From Streptomyces sp. 8K308 (lineage in GTDB: Bacteria > Actinomycetota > Actinomycetes > Streptomycetales > Streptomycetaceae), in assembly GCF_004348315.1 (NCBI RefSeq), contig NZ_SMKC01000040.1, positions 1-35,062 on the forward strand: a stretch of DNA of 35,062 bases, given 5' to 3'. Under the pieces are notes generated by a model. It was not told the origin of the DNA and ran no database searches. It was given only the letters and a program-made list of their open reading frames with translations. Shown here in pieces: positions 1 through 9,032 of the stretch; the first letter of the stretch is position 1; every line of letters starts with the position of its first letter. The position numbers were made by a program, and so were the translations under genes.

Positions 1-20
1 CGCCCGGGGAAGGGCGGCGG

Positions 21-1583
21 TCAGCCCACCCTGGTGATCACCAGGCCGTTGAGGTGCCCGGTCTGGCCGTAGACGGTGACGTTCAACTGGCCGTCAGATA
101 CGTCGATCAGCGTGAAGGTCTGCCGGGTGATGGCGTTCGGCGAGCCGATCACCTGCCCGCGGTCGCCGCCCTCGAAGACGAAGCCGGAGCGGGAGGAGCC
201 GGCCGCGTCGCCGACGTAGGCGGTCGCCGCGTAGGTGCCGTTCGGGACGTCCGTCCTGAACTCGTAGCGCCCGTCGAAGTAGGCGACGAAGTCGCGCCCG
301 AGGTCGTCGGCACCGGGGCCGCGGTCCCGGGCGATGAGGCCCGTGGCGTCCGTGAAGCCGTGGCCGCGCTCCGGCGTGTACAGCGTCTCCGGGCTCACCC
401 CGACGAAGCCCTCGGCCACCGGGCTCTCGGCCGGGCCGAAGTCGTACCGCAGGTCGGCCGCGCGGGTGGTGAGCCGCAGCTTGGGCGAGGGGGCGGACTG
501 GCCGCGGCCGTTGACCGCGATCACCCGCACGTCGTAGGCGGCGTCCTCGGCCAGGCCGCCGATGTCGGCCAGCGGGATGGGCGAGGTGGTGGCCAGGGCG
601 AACTCGTCATCCGGCACGTCGCGGCGCCGCCGTTGGACCCGGTAGAGCTCGGCGCCCGGCACCTCGTCCCAGGTGAGCCTGGCGCCCTCGTGCGAGACCA
701 GGGTCGCGACGGGCGCGGCGGCCGGCCGGTCCGGACGGTGCCGCGGCGGCGCGGTGTCGCGGACGTGGCGGGCGAGCGGGACGCGGAGCCGGGCCACGTC
801 GAGCGCGATCAGCCGGGCGATCTGGACGGCGCCGTAGCGCTGGAAGTGCGTCTCGTCGATGGTGCCGAACGGGCGGTTGGGGTAGACGCCGGGCGGCACG
901 TGCAGGAAGACCGACCTGGCCTCCTCGATGCCGATGCCGTCCAGGTACGCGCGGCTGGAGGCGGAGAGGTCGACCAGCGGCACGCCCTCCTCGGCGGCCA
1001 CCTCCACGGCCTTCTCGACGTACTCGGGGAAGGAGACGTTGAACCTGCCGGTGGCGCGGTTGAAGTCGCGGCGCGAGACGGGCGTGACCACGACCGGGAT
1101 GGCGCCCCGGGCGCGGGCCCCGCCGATGTAGTCGTCGCGCAGGAACTCCTTGTAGTCGGCCGGCGGGGTGTACCGCTCGGGCCGGCTGACGGTGGCGTCG
1201 TTGTGGCCGAACTGCACGAACAGGTAGTCGCCCGGCTGGATCACGTCCAGGATGGCCTGGAGCCGGCCCTGTTCGATGAAGCTGCGCGAACTCCTGCCGC
1301 CGATGGCGTGGTTGGCGACGGTGACGGCGTCCGAGAAGAACTGCCCGAGCACCTCGCCCCAGCCGGCCTGGGGCGCGTAGTAGGGGTCGTAGGTCTGGGC
1401 CGTCGAGTCGCTGGCGATGTAGATCGTGGGACCGGTGCCGGTGCTGCTCGCCTGGCCGGCGGCGTGGGCCGTCCCTGGCAGCGCGAGGCCGGCGGCCCCG
1501 GCCGTGGCCGCGCCGGCGAGCGCGGCCCGCAGGACCGTCCGTCTGCGGTGGCCCGCGGGGGGCGTGGCGGCTGTTCCGTCCAT
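21..1583 (-). CDS. Secreted CE12-type SGNH esterase (rhamnogalacturonan acetylesterase-like) with fibronectin III domain
   Basis: The 520-residue product probably deacetylates pectic rhamnogalacturonan outside the cell. Residues 13-41 look like a twin-arginine (Tat) signal: RRR, a hydrophobic alanine-rich stretch, then an AHA cleavage site. The SGNH catalytic blocks are visible: ASDST with nucleophile Ser60, IGGRSSRSF (94-102), GHND (126-129) and Asp243-x-x-His246. A fibronectin III-like domain (about 285-380) and a C-terminal beta-rich domain (about 385-520, beginning YDFGP) follow; the latter is probably carbohydrate-binding (inference). The start at 1583 is chosen for its AGGAG 7 nt upstream; the frame stays open further upstream but would cover the operator at 1606-1617. 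Its closest relative here is the esterase at 19209-20426, which lacks the FnIII domain. Substrate is inferred from family; xylan or other pectin esters are possible. Confidence 0.88.
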   Translation of the reverse strand: MDGTAATPPAGHRRRTVLRAALAGAATAGAAGLALPGTAHAAGQASSTGTGPTIYIASDSTAQTYDPYYAPQAGWGEVLGQFFSDAVTVANHAIGGRSSRSFIEQGRLQAILDVIQPGDYLFVQFGHNDATVSRPERYTPPADYKEFLRDDYIGGARARGAIPVVVTPVSRRDFNRATGRFNVSFPEYVEKAVEVAAEEGVPLVDLSASSRAYLDGIGIEEARSVFLHVPPGVYPNRPFGTIDETHFQRYGAVQIARLIALDVARLRVPLARHVRDTAPPRHRPDRPAAAPVATLVSHEGARLTWDEVPGAELYRVQRRRRDVPDDEFALATTSPIPLADIGGLAEDAAYDVRVIAVNGRGQSAPSPKLRLTTRAADLRYDFGPAESPVAEGFVGVSPETLYTPERGHGFTDATGLIARDRGPGADDLGRDFVAYFDGRYEFRTDVPNGTYAATAYVGDAAGSSRSGFVFEGGDRGQVIGSPNAITRQTFTLIDVSDGQLNVTVYGQTGHLNGLVITRVG

Positions 1584-1605
1584 CCGTTCACTCCTGTGTG
1601 TCCGG

Positions 1606-1617
1606 TGAATCGATTCA
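1606..1617. promoter_or_regulatory. Perfect 12-bp palindromic operator (LacI-type)
   Basis: TGAATCGATTCA is its own reverse complement, with the central CG typical of LacI-family operators. It lies 22 bp upstream of the esterase start codon. An identical site precedes the second esterase gene at 20476-20487. The regulator is not in this window. Confidence 0.7.
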
Positions 1618-1669
1618 TTCAGCAGGCGTGACGCGGCCCCGGGAGCGAGTCGTCGGGGCGGGGCGCCCG

Positions 1670-1683
1670 GCAAGCGCGCTTGC
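1670..1683. promoter_or_regulatory. Second palindrome upstream of the esterase gene
   Basis: GCAAGCGCGCTTGC is a perfect 14-bp palindrome. It resembles LacI-family half sites (AAGC/GCTT) and sits 65 bp, centre to centre, from the TGAATCGATTCA site. The paralogous esterase also has an AAGCGCTT-type site upstream, at 20511-20522. The function is inferred. Confidence 0.45.
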
Positions 1684-1802
1684 TGAATTCGCGCCAGAGT
1701 GTTCCCGGCCGGCTCGTCGGGAGTCAAGGGGCGTGACACTGTGACGCGTTGGTCCCGTCACACGGCTGGCGGCGCGGGCGGGGTCGGTGGCAGGCTCGTG
1801 CG

Positions 1803-2243
1803 GTGCTGATCGCGGACGAACGCCATCGCCTCGAACTGCGGCCGGTGGGCTACCAGTTCCCGGCCGCCGTGGGGGACCACTTCGACGACAACTGGCTGGT
1901 GGTCGCCGGTGCGGTGACGACGCCCGAGGGCAGCTGGTCCTTCACCGACCCGTGCCTGCTCGTGGCCGAGGCGCGGTCGATCGGCCCCTGGCTGAGGACG
2001 TTCTGCGGGTCCGACCCGGTGGCGCCGCCGGCGGTGCTCGACTTCCTCGAACCGCTGCTGGCCTTCCGGCGGGACGACGCGGGGACGCTGGGCGTTCGGC
2101 TCTCGCACGAGTCGATGCCGCCGTGGTGCGCGGGCGACGAGCGCTGGGGCGAGTACGAGTTCGCCGTGGACACCACGGCGGAGCGGCTGCGCCGGGCGGC
2201 GGAGGAGTGGGAGCTGGCCCTGAGATCGTTTCCCCCGCGCTGA
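1803..2243 (+). CDS. WapI-family immunity-protein-like protein
   Basis: The 146-residue soluble protein contains ELRPVGYQFP, a DDNWLVV motif, then EGSWSFTDPCLLVAEA, and ends in FPPR. This layout matches small actinobacterial proteins annotated as WapI-like immunity proteins, which in other bacteria protect against contact-dependent WapA/RHS toxins. No toxin gene is nearby, so it would be an orphan; assignment is from memory of the family pattern. The GTG start at 1803 is preferred over an upstream in-frame GTG at 1749 because the LIADERHRLELRP beginning fits the family and an AGG lies about 9 nt upstream. It diverges from the esterase gene across about 220 bp. There is no signal peptide or membrane segment. 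Confidence 0.6.
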   Translation: MLIADERHRLELRPVGYQFPAAVGDHFDDNWLVVAGAVTTPEGSWSFTDPCLLVAEARSIGPWLRTFCGSDPVAPPAVLDFLEPLLAFRRDDAGTLGVRLSHESMPPWCAGDERWGEYEFAVDTTAERLRRAAEEWELALRSFPPR

Positions 2244-2269
2244 GCTGACCGGGCTCGGGGGGCGGTGGC

Positions 2270-2291
2270 TGTCAGTGGTCGGTGGGACCAT
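2270..2291 (+). promoter_or_regulatory. RecA-NDp-like (DNA-damage type) promoter
   Basis: TGTCAGTGG (2270-2278), 7 nt, then GACCAT (2286-2291), then 7 nt to the ATG at 2299. TTGTCAGTGG plus a TAgggT-like box is the reported actinobacterial RecA-independent damage promoter, recognised through PafBC in mycobacteria. The -35-side element matches 9 of 9; the -10 is poor. The same arrangement recurs at 10613-10634. Confidence 0.5.
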
Positions 2292-2298
2292 CGGCCGC

Positions 2299-2631
2299 AT
2301 GGAAGAGGAGATCATCCCGATCCTGCGGGTGCGGGACGCCGCGGCGGCGGTCGCCTGGTATGCGCGGCTCGGCTTCGTTCAGCAGTGGGAGCACCGTTTC
2401 GAGCCCGGGCTCCCCGTGTTCACGGAGGTCGCGCGTGGGCGGGTGCGGCTTTTCCTCTCGGAGCACGAGGGGGACGCGCGGCCCGACACCCTGGTCTACC
2501 TGCGGGTGCGCGACGTCGACGAGGTGGCGGCCGAGTTCGGCGTCCAGCCCGAGGAGGCGCCGTGGGGGCGCGAGATAGCGCTGCGCGACCTGGACGGGAA
2601 CCGGCTGCGGATCGGCACGCCGGGCGGTTGA
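2299..2631 (+). CDS. VOC family protein (glyoxalase/bleomycin-resistance fold)
   Basis: This 110-residue single VOC domain begins MEEEIIPILRVRDAAAAV, followed by WYARLGF. It ends with the usual RDLDGNRLRIGTP strand, where many family members carry a metal ligand or substrate contact. The family includes glyoxalases, dioxygenases and drug-sequestering proteins, so the substrate cannot be told. The ATG at 2299 is chosen over an in-frame GTG at 2275 because it lies exactly 7 nt after the -10-like box, as in a leaderless transcript, and no Shine-Dalgarno is seen. It ends against a strong hairpin shared with the convergent VOC gene at 2688. The damage-type promoter suggests a stress role, by inference. 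Confidence 0.8.
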   Translation: MEEEIIPILRVRDAAAAVAWYARLGFVQQWEHRFEPGLPVFTEVARGRVRLFLSEHEGDARPDTLVYLRVRDVDEVAAEFGVQPEEAPWGREIALRDLDGNRLRIGTPGG

Positions 2632-2654
2632 GCGGGCGCCTGGCCGCGGGCGGG

Positions 2655-2680
2655 CGGGCCCGGGCGGCTGCCCGGGCCCG
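2655..2680. terminator. Bidirectional terminator hairpin
   Basis: Perfect 11-bp inverted repeat, CGGGCCCGGGC and its complement, with a GGCT loop. It lies between the stop codons of two convergent genes at 2631 and 2688. Confidence 0.75.
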
Positions 2681-2687
2681 ACGGGGG

Positions 2688-3104
2688 TCACTTCTTCAGC
2701 GGCTGGTTGAAGCGCAGCATGTTGCCGGCCGGGTCGCGGAACGCGCAGTCGCGGACGCCGTAGGGCTGGTCCGTGGGCTCCTGCAGCACCTCGCCGCCCG
2801 CGGCGCTGATCCGCTCGAAGGTGGCGTCGCAGTCGTCCGTGGTGAAGATGACGCCGCGCAGCAGGCCCTTGGCCATCAGTTCCGCCATGGCCTGCTTGTC
2901 GGCCGGTGAGGTGTTGGGGTCGGCGGCCGGCGGCTCCAGGACGATGTTCACGTCCGGTTGCGAGGGCGCCCCAACGGTCACCCAGCGCATCCCCTCGAAG
3001 CCGACGTCGTTCCGCACCTCGAGGCCGAGCACGTCGCGATAGAAGGCGATCGCCTTGTCGTGGTCGTCGACGGCGATAAAGCATTGGGAAAGGCTGATGT
3101 TCAT
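2688..3104 (-). CDS. VOC family protein, paralogue of the one at 3641
   Basis: This 138-residue VOC protein starts MNISLSQCFIAVDDHDK and contains FYRDVLGLEVRNDVG, MRWVTVG and, near the end, PYGVRDCAFRDPAGNMLRF. The same blocks occur in the divergent protein at 3641-4051, so the two are recent paralogues. The family is close to PhnB/glyoxalase-like proteins; the conserved Glu and Arg/Phe near the end belong to the fold's metal or substrate site, but the reaction is unknown. It begins 10 nt after the stop codon of the AraC-type gene and is probably cotranscribed with it. The start is the first residue of the conserved domain and has no clear Shine-Dalgarno. Confidence 0.85.
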   Translation of the reverse strand: MNISLSQCFIAVDDHDKAIAFYRDVLGLEVRNDVGFEGMRWVTVGAPSQPDVNIVLEPPAADPNTSPADKQAMAELMAKGLLRGVIFTTDDCDATFERISAAGGEVLQEPTDQPYGVRDCAFRDPAGNMLRFNQPLKK

Positions 3105-3114
3105 ACCGGTCACG

Positions 3115-3543
3115 CTACGGCTGACCGGCGGAGCTCGCTTCTCCGTTCCTGACCGGTCGCGTGTGGATCTTGGCGATGCACGCCGGGATGGCCGCGCCGT
3201 GATCATGGCTCCGGGCCCGGTAGGCGCTGGGGCTCTCGCCGACCAGCTGGGTGAAGCGCGTGCTGAACGAGCCGAGCGACGTACAGCCGACCGCGAAGCA
3301 GACCTCGGTCACCGAGAGGTCGCCGCGCCGCAACAGCGCCTTGGCCCGCTCGATGCGACGGGTCATCAGGTAGCTGTAGGGCGTCTCGCCGTAGGCGGCG
3401 CGGAAGCTGCGGGCGAAGTGGCCCGTCGACATCAGGGCCTCACGCGCCAGCGCCGGCACGTCGAGCGGCTCGGCGTAGTCGCGGTCCATCCGGTCGCGGG
3501 CCCGCCGCAGCCGGACGAGGTCGTCGAGGTCCAGCCGTTTCAC
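3115..3543 (-). CDS. Small AraC-family transcriptional regulator
   Basis: The 142-residue protein is essentially only an AraC/XylS DNA-binding domain. The first helix-turn-helix covers LDVPALAREALMSTGHFARSFRAAYGE and the second DLSVTEVCFAVGCTSLGSFSTRFTQLVG; PSAYRAR closes the domain at about residue 115, and about 27 residues of tail follow. There is no N-terminal effector domain. The start is a GTG at 3543. It precedes the VOC gene at 2688-3104 on the same strand by 10 nt and diverges from the VOC gene at 3641, so it probably regulates one or both. This regulator-plus-VOC pairing is common in streptomycetes. Confidence 0.88.
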   Translation of the reverse strand: MKRLDLDDLVRLRRARDRMDRDYAEPLDVPALAREALMSTGHFARSFRAAYGETPYSYLMTRRIERAKALLRRGDLSVTEVCFAVGCTSLGSFSTRFTQLVGESPSAYRARSHDHGAAIPACIAKIHTRPVRNGEASSAGQP

Positions 3544-3627
3544 CCGGTCAGTCTCGCACAGCGGCTCGCGCCCGGGGCGGTCGGGAACCGATCAGGAATG
3601 AAGAAGCGCCGGTCAGGGGGCCGTACC

Positions 3628-3633
3628 TAGTGT
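3628..3633 (+). promoter_or_regulatory. -10 box of a leaderless promoter
   Basis: TAGTGT lies 7 nt before the ATG at 3641 and no Shine-Dalgarno is present, which suggests that transcription starts at the initiator codon. GGTCAGGGG, 8 nt further upstream, loosely resembles the TGTCAGTGG element seen at 2270. Confidence 0.45.
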
Positions 3634-3640
3634 TCGAACC

Positions 3641-4051
3641 ATGGACATAACCATTCACTGGACCTTCCTCCCGCACGACGACCCCGAGGCCTCGCTGGCC
3701 TTCTACCGCGACACCCTCGGCTTCGAGGTCCGGAACGACGTCGGCGACGGCACGATGCGCTGGATCACCGTCGGCCCGGCCGGCCAGCTCGGCACCGCCA
3801 TCGTCCTCGAACCACCGGCCATGGATCCCGGCGTCACCGAGGACGAGCGCCGCACCATCGTCGAGATGATGGCCAAGGGGAGCTACGGCCGCATCACCCT
3901 TGCCACCCCCGACCTCGACGGCACCTTCGCACGGGTGCGGGCCAGCGGCGCCGACGTCGTCCAGGAGCCGACCGACCAGCCGTACGGGTTCCGCGACTGC
4001 GCCTTCCGCGACCCCGCAGGCAACATGATCCGCTTCAACGAGGTCCGCTGA
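3641..4051 (+). CDS. VOC family protein, paralogue of the one at 2688
   Basis: A 136-residue VOC protein beginning MDITIHWTFLPHDDPEASLAFYRDTLGFEVRNDVG in outline, with MRWITVGPAG, IVLEPPA, EMMAKG and a terminal PYGFRDCAFRDPAGNMIRF. It shares most conserved blocks with the product of 2688-3104 and lies divergently from the AraC gene between them. Function is unknown beyond a glyoxalase/dioxygenase-superfamily fold. The start follows a TAGTGT box by 7 nt. A hairpin at 4067-4094 follows the stop codon. Confidence 0.88.
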   Translation: MDITIHWTFLPHDDPEASLAFYRDTLGFEVRNDVGDGTMRWITVGPAGQLGTAIVLEPPAMDPGVTEDERRTIVEMMAKGSYGRITLATPDLDGTFARVRASGADVVQEPTDQPYGFRDCAFRDPAGNMIRFNEVR

Positions 4052-4066
4052 ACCCACCCCGCGATC

Positions 4067-4094
4067 GCGGCCGTGGTCGGTCGACCGCGGCCGC
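4067..4094 (+). terminator. Hairpin after the VOC gene
   Basis: GCGGCCGTGGTCG pairs with CGACCGCGGCCGC over 13 positions with one G-T wobble. The nominal loop is 2 nt, so the innermost pairs must open. It starts 16 nt after the stop codon. Confidence 0.5.
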
Positions 4095-4190
4095 CGTCGT
4101 GCGGACGAAGGTAAATCAGACATACTGCTCGACGCTGGTCGGAACCAGCCAGGCGACGCCGGGACCGCGAGGGCGGCCCTCGCACGACCC

Positions 4191-4246
4191 GGATGCCCGA
4201 CGGATGCCCGACCCCGGATCCCCGACCCGGATCCCGACACGGATGG
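4191..4246 (+). repeat. Short tandem GGAT(G/C)CCCGAC repeats
   Basis: Four consecutive units of 11-14 bp (starting 4191, 4202, 4216 and 4229) plus a partial fifth at 4241 sit immediately upstream of the UvrA-like gene. The last partial unit supplies the GGAG ribosome-binding site. Confidence 0.7.
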
Positions 4247-4253
4247 AGACACG

Positions 4254-6653
<2,400 letters not shown>

Positions 6654-6685
6654 TCACCCGGCCGTCGGCGGGCGGCCGCCCGGGC

Positions 6686-6697
6686 GTACGATCGTAC
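6686..6697. promoter_or_regulatory. Palindrome overlapping a -10 box
   Basis: GTACGATCGTAC is a perfect 12-bp palindrome containing TACGAT (6687-6692), which lies 7 nt before the GTG at 6700. This fits a leaderless promoter, possibly with an overlapping repressor site. Confidence 0.5.
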
Positions 6698-6699
6698 AC

Positions 6700-7281
6700 G
6701 TGGCCAAGGAGTACTTCGCGGGCGATCCGCGCACGAACCTGGGGCGGATGCTCGCCGGTGACCTCTACATCGCGGACGACCCGGAGATCGGCAGGCGGCT
6801 GCACCACGCCATGCGGCTCGCCGCCCGCTACCACGCCGCCTGTCTCGAGGACCCGGACGGTGCCCGGGGCCTCCTGGCCGAACTGCTCGGCTCGCTGGGC
6901 GAGGGCGCCGAGGTGCGGCCCCCGCTCCACGTCGACTACGGCACCAACATCACCATCGGGGCCCGCACCTTCGTCAACTACAACCTGACCGCCCTGGACG
7001 TCGCCCGGATCACCATCGGCGAGGACTGCCAGATCGGCCCCAACGTCCAACTGCTCACCCCGACCCACCCGCTGGAGCCCCAGCCGCGCCGCGACAAGCT
7101 GGAGGCCGCGCGCCCCATCACCATCGGCGACAACGTCTGGCTCGGCGGCGGGGCGATCGTGCTCGCCGGGGTGACCATCGGCGACAACTCCGTGATCGGC
7201 GCGGGCGCGGTGGTCACCAAGGACGTGCCGGCCAACGTCGTCGCCGTCGGCAACCCGGCCCGCCAGGTCCGCGAGATCTGA
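6700..7281 (+). CDS. Maltose/galactoside O-acetyltransferase-like hexapeptide-repeat enzyme
   Basis: This 193-residue acetyl-CoA-dependent sugar acetyltransferase starts with the Mac domain (KEYFAGDPRTNL, RMLAGDLYIADD). A left-handed beta-helix of hexapeptide repeats follows (ITIGARTF, ITIGEDCQIG, ITIGDNVWLGGGAIVLAGV, TIGDNSVIGAGAVV). PTHPL carries the likely catalytic histidine of the LacA/Maa family and the protein ends VGNPARQVREI. The GTG at 6700 is preferred because family members begin (M)-KEYFAGDP and a -10 box lies 7 nt upstream. An in-frame ATG at 6640 would overlap the uvrA-like stop by 14 nt and add 20 residues of poor character. The acceptor sugar is unknown. Confidence 0.87.
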   Translation: MAKEYFAGDPRTNLGRMLAGDLYIADDPEIGRRLHHAMRLAARYHAACLEDPDGARGLLAELLGSLGEGAEVRPPLHVDYGTNITIGARTFVNYNLTALDVARITIGEDCQIGPNVQLLTPTHPLEPQPRRDKLEAARPITIGDNVWLGGGAIVLAGVTIGDNSVIGAGAVVTKDVPANVVAVGNPARQVREI

Positions 7282-7313
7282 GGGGGCCGGCACCGCCGCC
7301 CCCATCGGGCCCT

Positions 7314-7329
7314 GGCCCGGGACCGGGCC
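7314..7329. terminator. Weak hairpin between convergent genes
   Basis: GGCCCG, loop GGAC, CGGGCC lies in the 54-bp gap between the convergent stop codons at 7281 and 7336. The stem is only 6 bp, so the call is tentative. Confidence 0.35.
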
Positions 7330-7335
7330 GGTGCC

Positions 7336-8256
7336 CTACCGCGGCAGGGCCTGGACGGTCTCGGCGAGGGAGTCCTCGATCGGGGTGGGGGTGATGGCGA
7401 AGGTCTCGGTCGCGGCGGTGGAGTCGAGGACGAACGGCCTTCTGAACTGGTACTGGGTTTCCCGCAGTTCGCGTACCAGGGGGTCGAAAAGGCCACCGAG
7501 CCACAGGACCGGGCGCGGCATGGCCGCCAGGCGCGGGGTGGGGGCGCCCGCGATGGAGCAGGCCAGGGTGGTGAGTCCGCGGATGGAACGGGGCGGGGCG
7601 GTCGGCACGTGCCAGGGGCGGCCCCAGGCGCGTTCGTCGGCGGCGACCGCGACCAACGTGCGGGCGACGTCGCCGACGTAGGTCCAGCTGTGCGGGGCGT
7701 CGAGGTCGGCAGGGACACGGGCCCGACGGCCGGCCAGCGCCGCCGGGAGCGCGGCGGCGGTCAGCAGCGAGAGGGTGCCCGCGCCCAGGTAGTCGGAGCC
7801 GCGAACCTCGGTGACCCTGACCCTGCCGGCCTCGTGCGCGGCGAGGGCCTCCTCCCAGAGGCGGGCCCTGACGCGGCCCTTGACGCCGGTCGCGCGCAGC
7901 GGGGTGCGCTCCGTCATGGCGCCGTCGACCGGGCCATACCCGTAGAGGTTGGACGTGGTGGCCAGCACCGCGCCGGCGGACTCGGCGGCGCCGAGCACGG
8001 CGGCGGCCAGCGGCGGCCACTCCGCGGCCCAGCGGTGGTACGGGGGAGCGGCGCAGTTGTAGAGGGCCGCCGCGCCCTCGGCGAGCTCGGCGAGCCGGCC
8101 GGCGTCGGTGGCGTCGGCGGTGACCCGTTCGACGGCCGGGTGCTCGGGGCCCGTGCCACGCCGCGTCACCAGGCGCACCCGCTCGCCGCGTTCGGCGAGG
8201 AGGAGCGCGGTGGCCGTGCCGACCGGGCCGGCTCCGACGATCACGTGCAGGGACAT
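7336..8256 (-). CDS. NAD-dependent epimerase/dehydratase family protein
   Basis: A 306-residue extended-SDR-like protein. The N-terminus VIVGAGPVGTATALLLAERG is a Rossmann dinucleotide-binding loop of GxGxxGxxxA form. ATTSNLYGYG supplies the Ser and Tyr region of the atypical active site, and RGSDYLGAG and SWTYVGDVARTL match strands typical of NAD-dependent epimerases. No signal peptide. GGAGG lies 8 nt before the ATG. It follows the two-component response regulator on the same strand after about 100 bp containing a 14-bp tandem duplication. Substrate unknown. Confidence 0.85.
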   Translation of the reverse strand: MSLHVIVGAGPVGTATALLLAERGERVRLVTRRGTGPEHPAVERVTADATDAGRLAELAEGAAALYNCAAPPYHRWAAEWPPLAAAVLGAAESAGAVLATTSNLYGYGPVDGAMTERTPLRATGVKGRVRARLWEEALAAHEAGRVRVTEVRGSDYLGAGTLSLLTAAALPAALAGRRARVPADLDAPHSWTYVGDVARTLVAVAADERAWGRPWHVPTAPPRSIRGLTTLACSIAGAPTPRLAAMPRPVLWLGGLFDPLVRELRETQYQFRRPFVLDSTAATETFAITPTPIEDSLAETVQALPR

Positions 8257-8285
8257 GCGAGCGACCTCCGTGCGGTGTTCTCGAG

Positions 8286-8313
8286 GAGGACGACGTTCCG
8301 AGGACGACGTTCC
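8286..8313. repeat. Perfect 14-bp tandem duplication
   Basis: GAGGACGACGTTCC occurs twice head to tail (8286-8299 and 8300-8313) in the 101-bp gap between the response-regulator gene and the epimerase gene. It lies just upstream of the epimerase ribosome-binding site. Confidence 0.8.
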
Positions 8314-8357
8314 CGACGATCACGGTACGCGCGTGGCGCGCGGCGGCGACAACGGGG

Positions 8358-9032
8358 TCAGCCACCGCCGGCCGGGTCCCGCGGGCTCGCGTCGTGCACC
8401 AACAGGGCGATCTGGACCCGGTTGTTGAGGCCGAGGCGGGTCAGGATCCGGGAGACGTGGCTCTTCACCGTCGGGACGGCCAGGTGGAGTTCGCGGGCGA
8501 TCTCCGCGTTGGAGTGGCCGCGGCCGACCGCCTCGGCGACCTCGCGTTCGCGCTCGCCGAGCAGCGCGAGACGGGCGCGCGCCGCGGTGGCCCGGTCGTC
8601 GCGCCCCGTGTCGCCGCCCGTGACCCGGTCGATGAGCCGGCGCGTGACGGCGGGCGAGAGCACCGGGTCGCCGGCGGCCACCGTACGGATCGCGGTCACG
8701 ATCTCGCCCGGCGGGGTGTCCTTGAGCAGGAAACCGGCCGCGCCGGCGCGCAGCGCCCGCAGCACGTGCCCGTCGGTGTGGAAGGTGGTCAGGACCAGCA
8801 CCTCGGGCGCCTCGGATCCGGCGCGCAGCGCCTCGGTGGCGGTCAGCCCGTCGACGCCCGGCATCCGGATGTCCATCAGCACCACGTCGGGGCGGTGCGC
8901 GGCCACCAGCGCCGCGACCTCGGCGCCGTCGGCGGCCTCCGCGACGACCTCGACGTCCGGGGCGCCGCCCAGCATCAGGCGCAGCCCGGCCCGCACGATC
9001 GCGTCGTCGTCGACGAGCAGGACGCGGATCAT
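8358..9032 (-). CDS. NarL/LuxR-family response regulator
   Basis: The 224-residue protein has a receiver domain (VLLVDDDAIVRAG with acidic residues 8-10, phosphoacceptor Asp54 in VVLMDIRMPG, and the conserved Thr/Lys of VLVLTTF and FLLKDTPP). A C-terminal LuxR-type helix-turn-helix follows, with EREREVAEAVGRGHSNAEIARELHLAVPTVKSHVSRI. Its ATG overlaps the kinase stop by 4 nt (ATGA), so the pair is translationally coupled. It should be phosphorylated by the adjacent kinase and bind DNA as a dimer. Targets are unknown; the CCAAAG/CTTTGG repeat at 10257-10285 upstream of the kinase is a candidate. Confidence 0.93.
   Translation of the reverse strand: MIRVLLVDDDAIVRAGLRLMLGGAPDVEVVAEAADGAEVAALVAAHRPDVVLMDIRMPGVDGLTATEALRAGSEAPEVLVLTTFHTDGHVLRALRAGAAGFLLKDTPPGEIVTAIRTVAAGDPVLSPAVTRRLIDRVTGGDTGRDDRATAARARLALLGEREREVAEAVGRGHSNAEIARELHLAVPTVKSHVSRILTRLGLNNRVQIALLVHDASPRDPAGGG

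Noticed and set aside
1749..2243. WapI-like gene as part of a toxin-immunity system
   Set aside because: No RHS/WapA or other large toxin gene lies in the window, so only an orphan immunity-like protein is claimed.
4101..4140. AT-richer stretch upstream of the UvrA2-like gene as a promoter
   Set aside because: CATACT could be a -10 but no matching -35 or start evidence is visible, so it was not listed.
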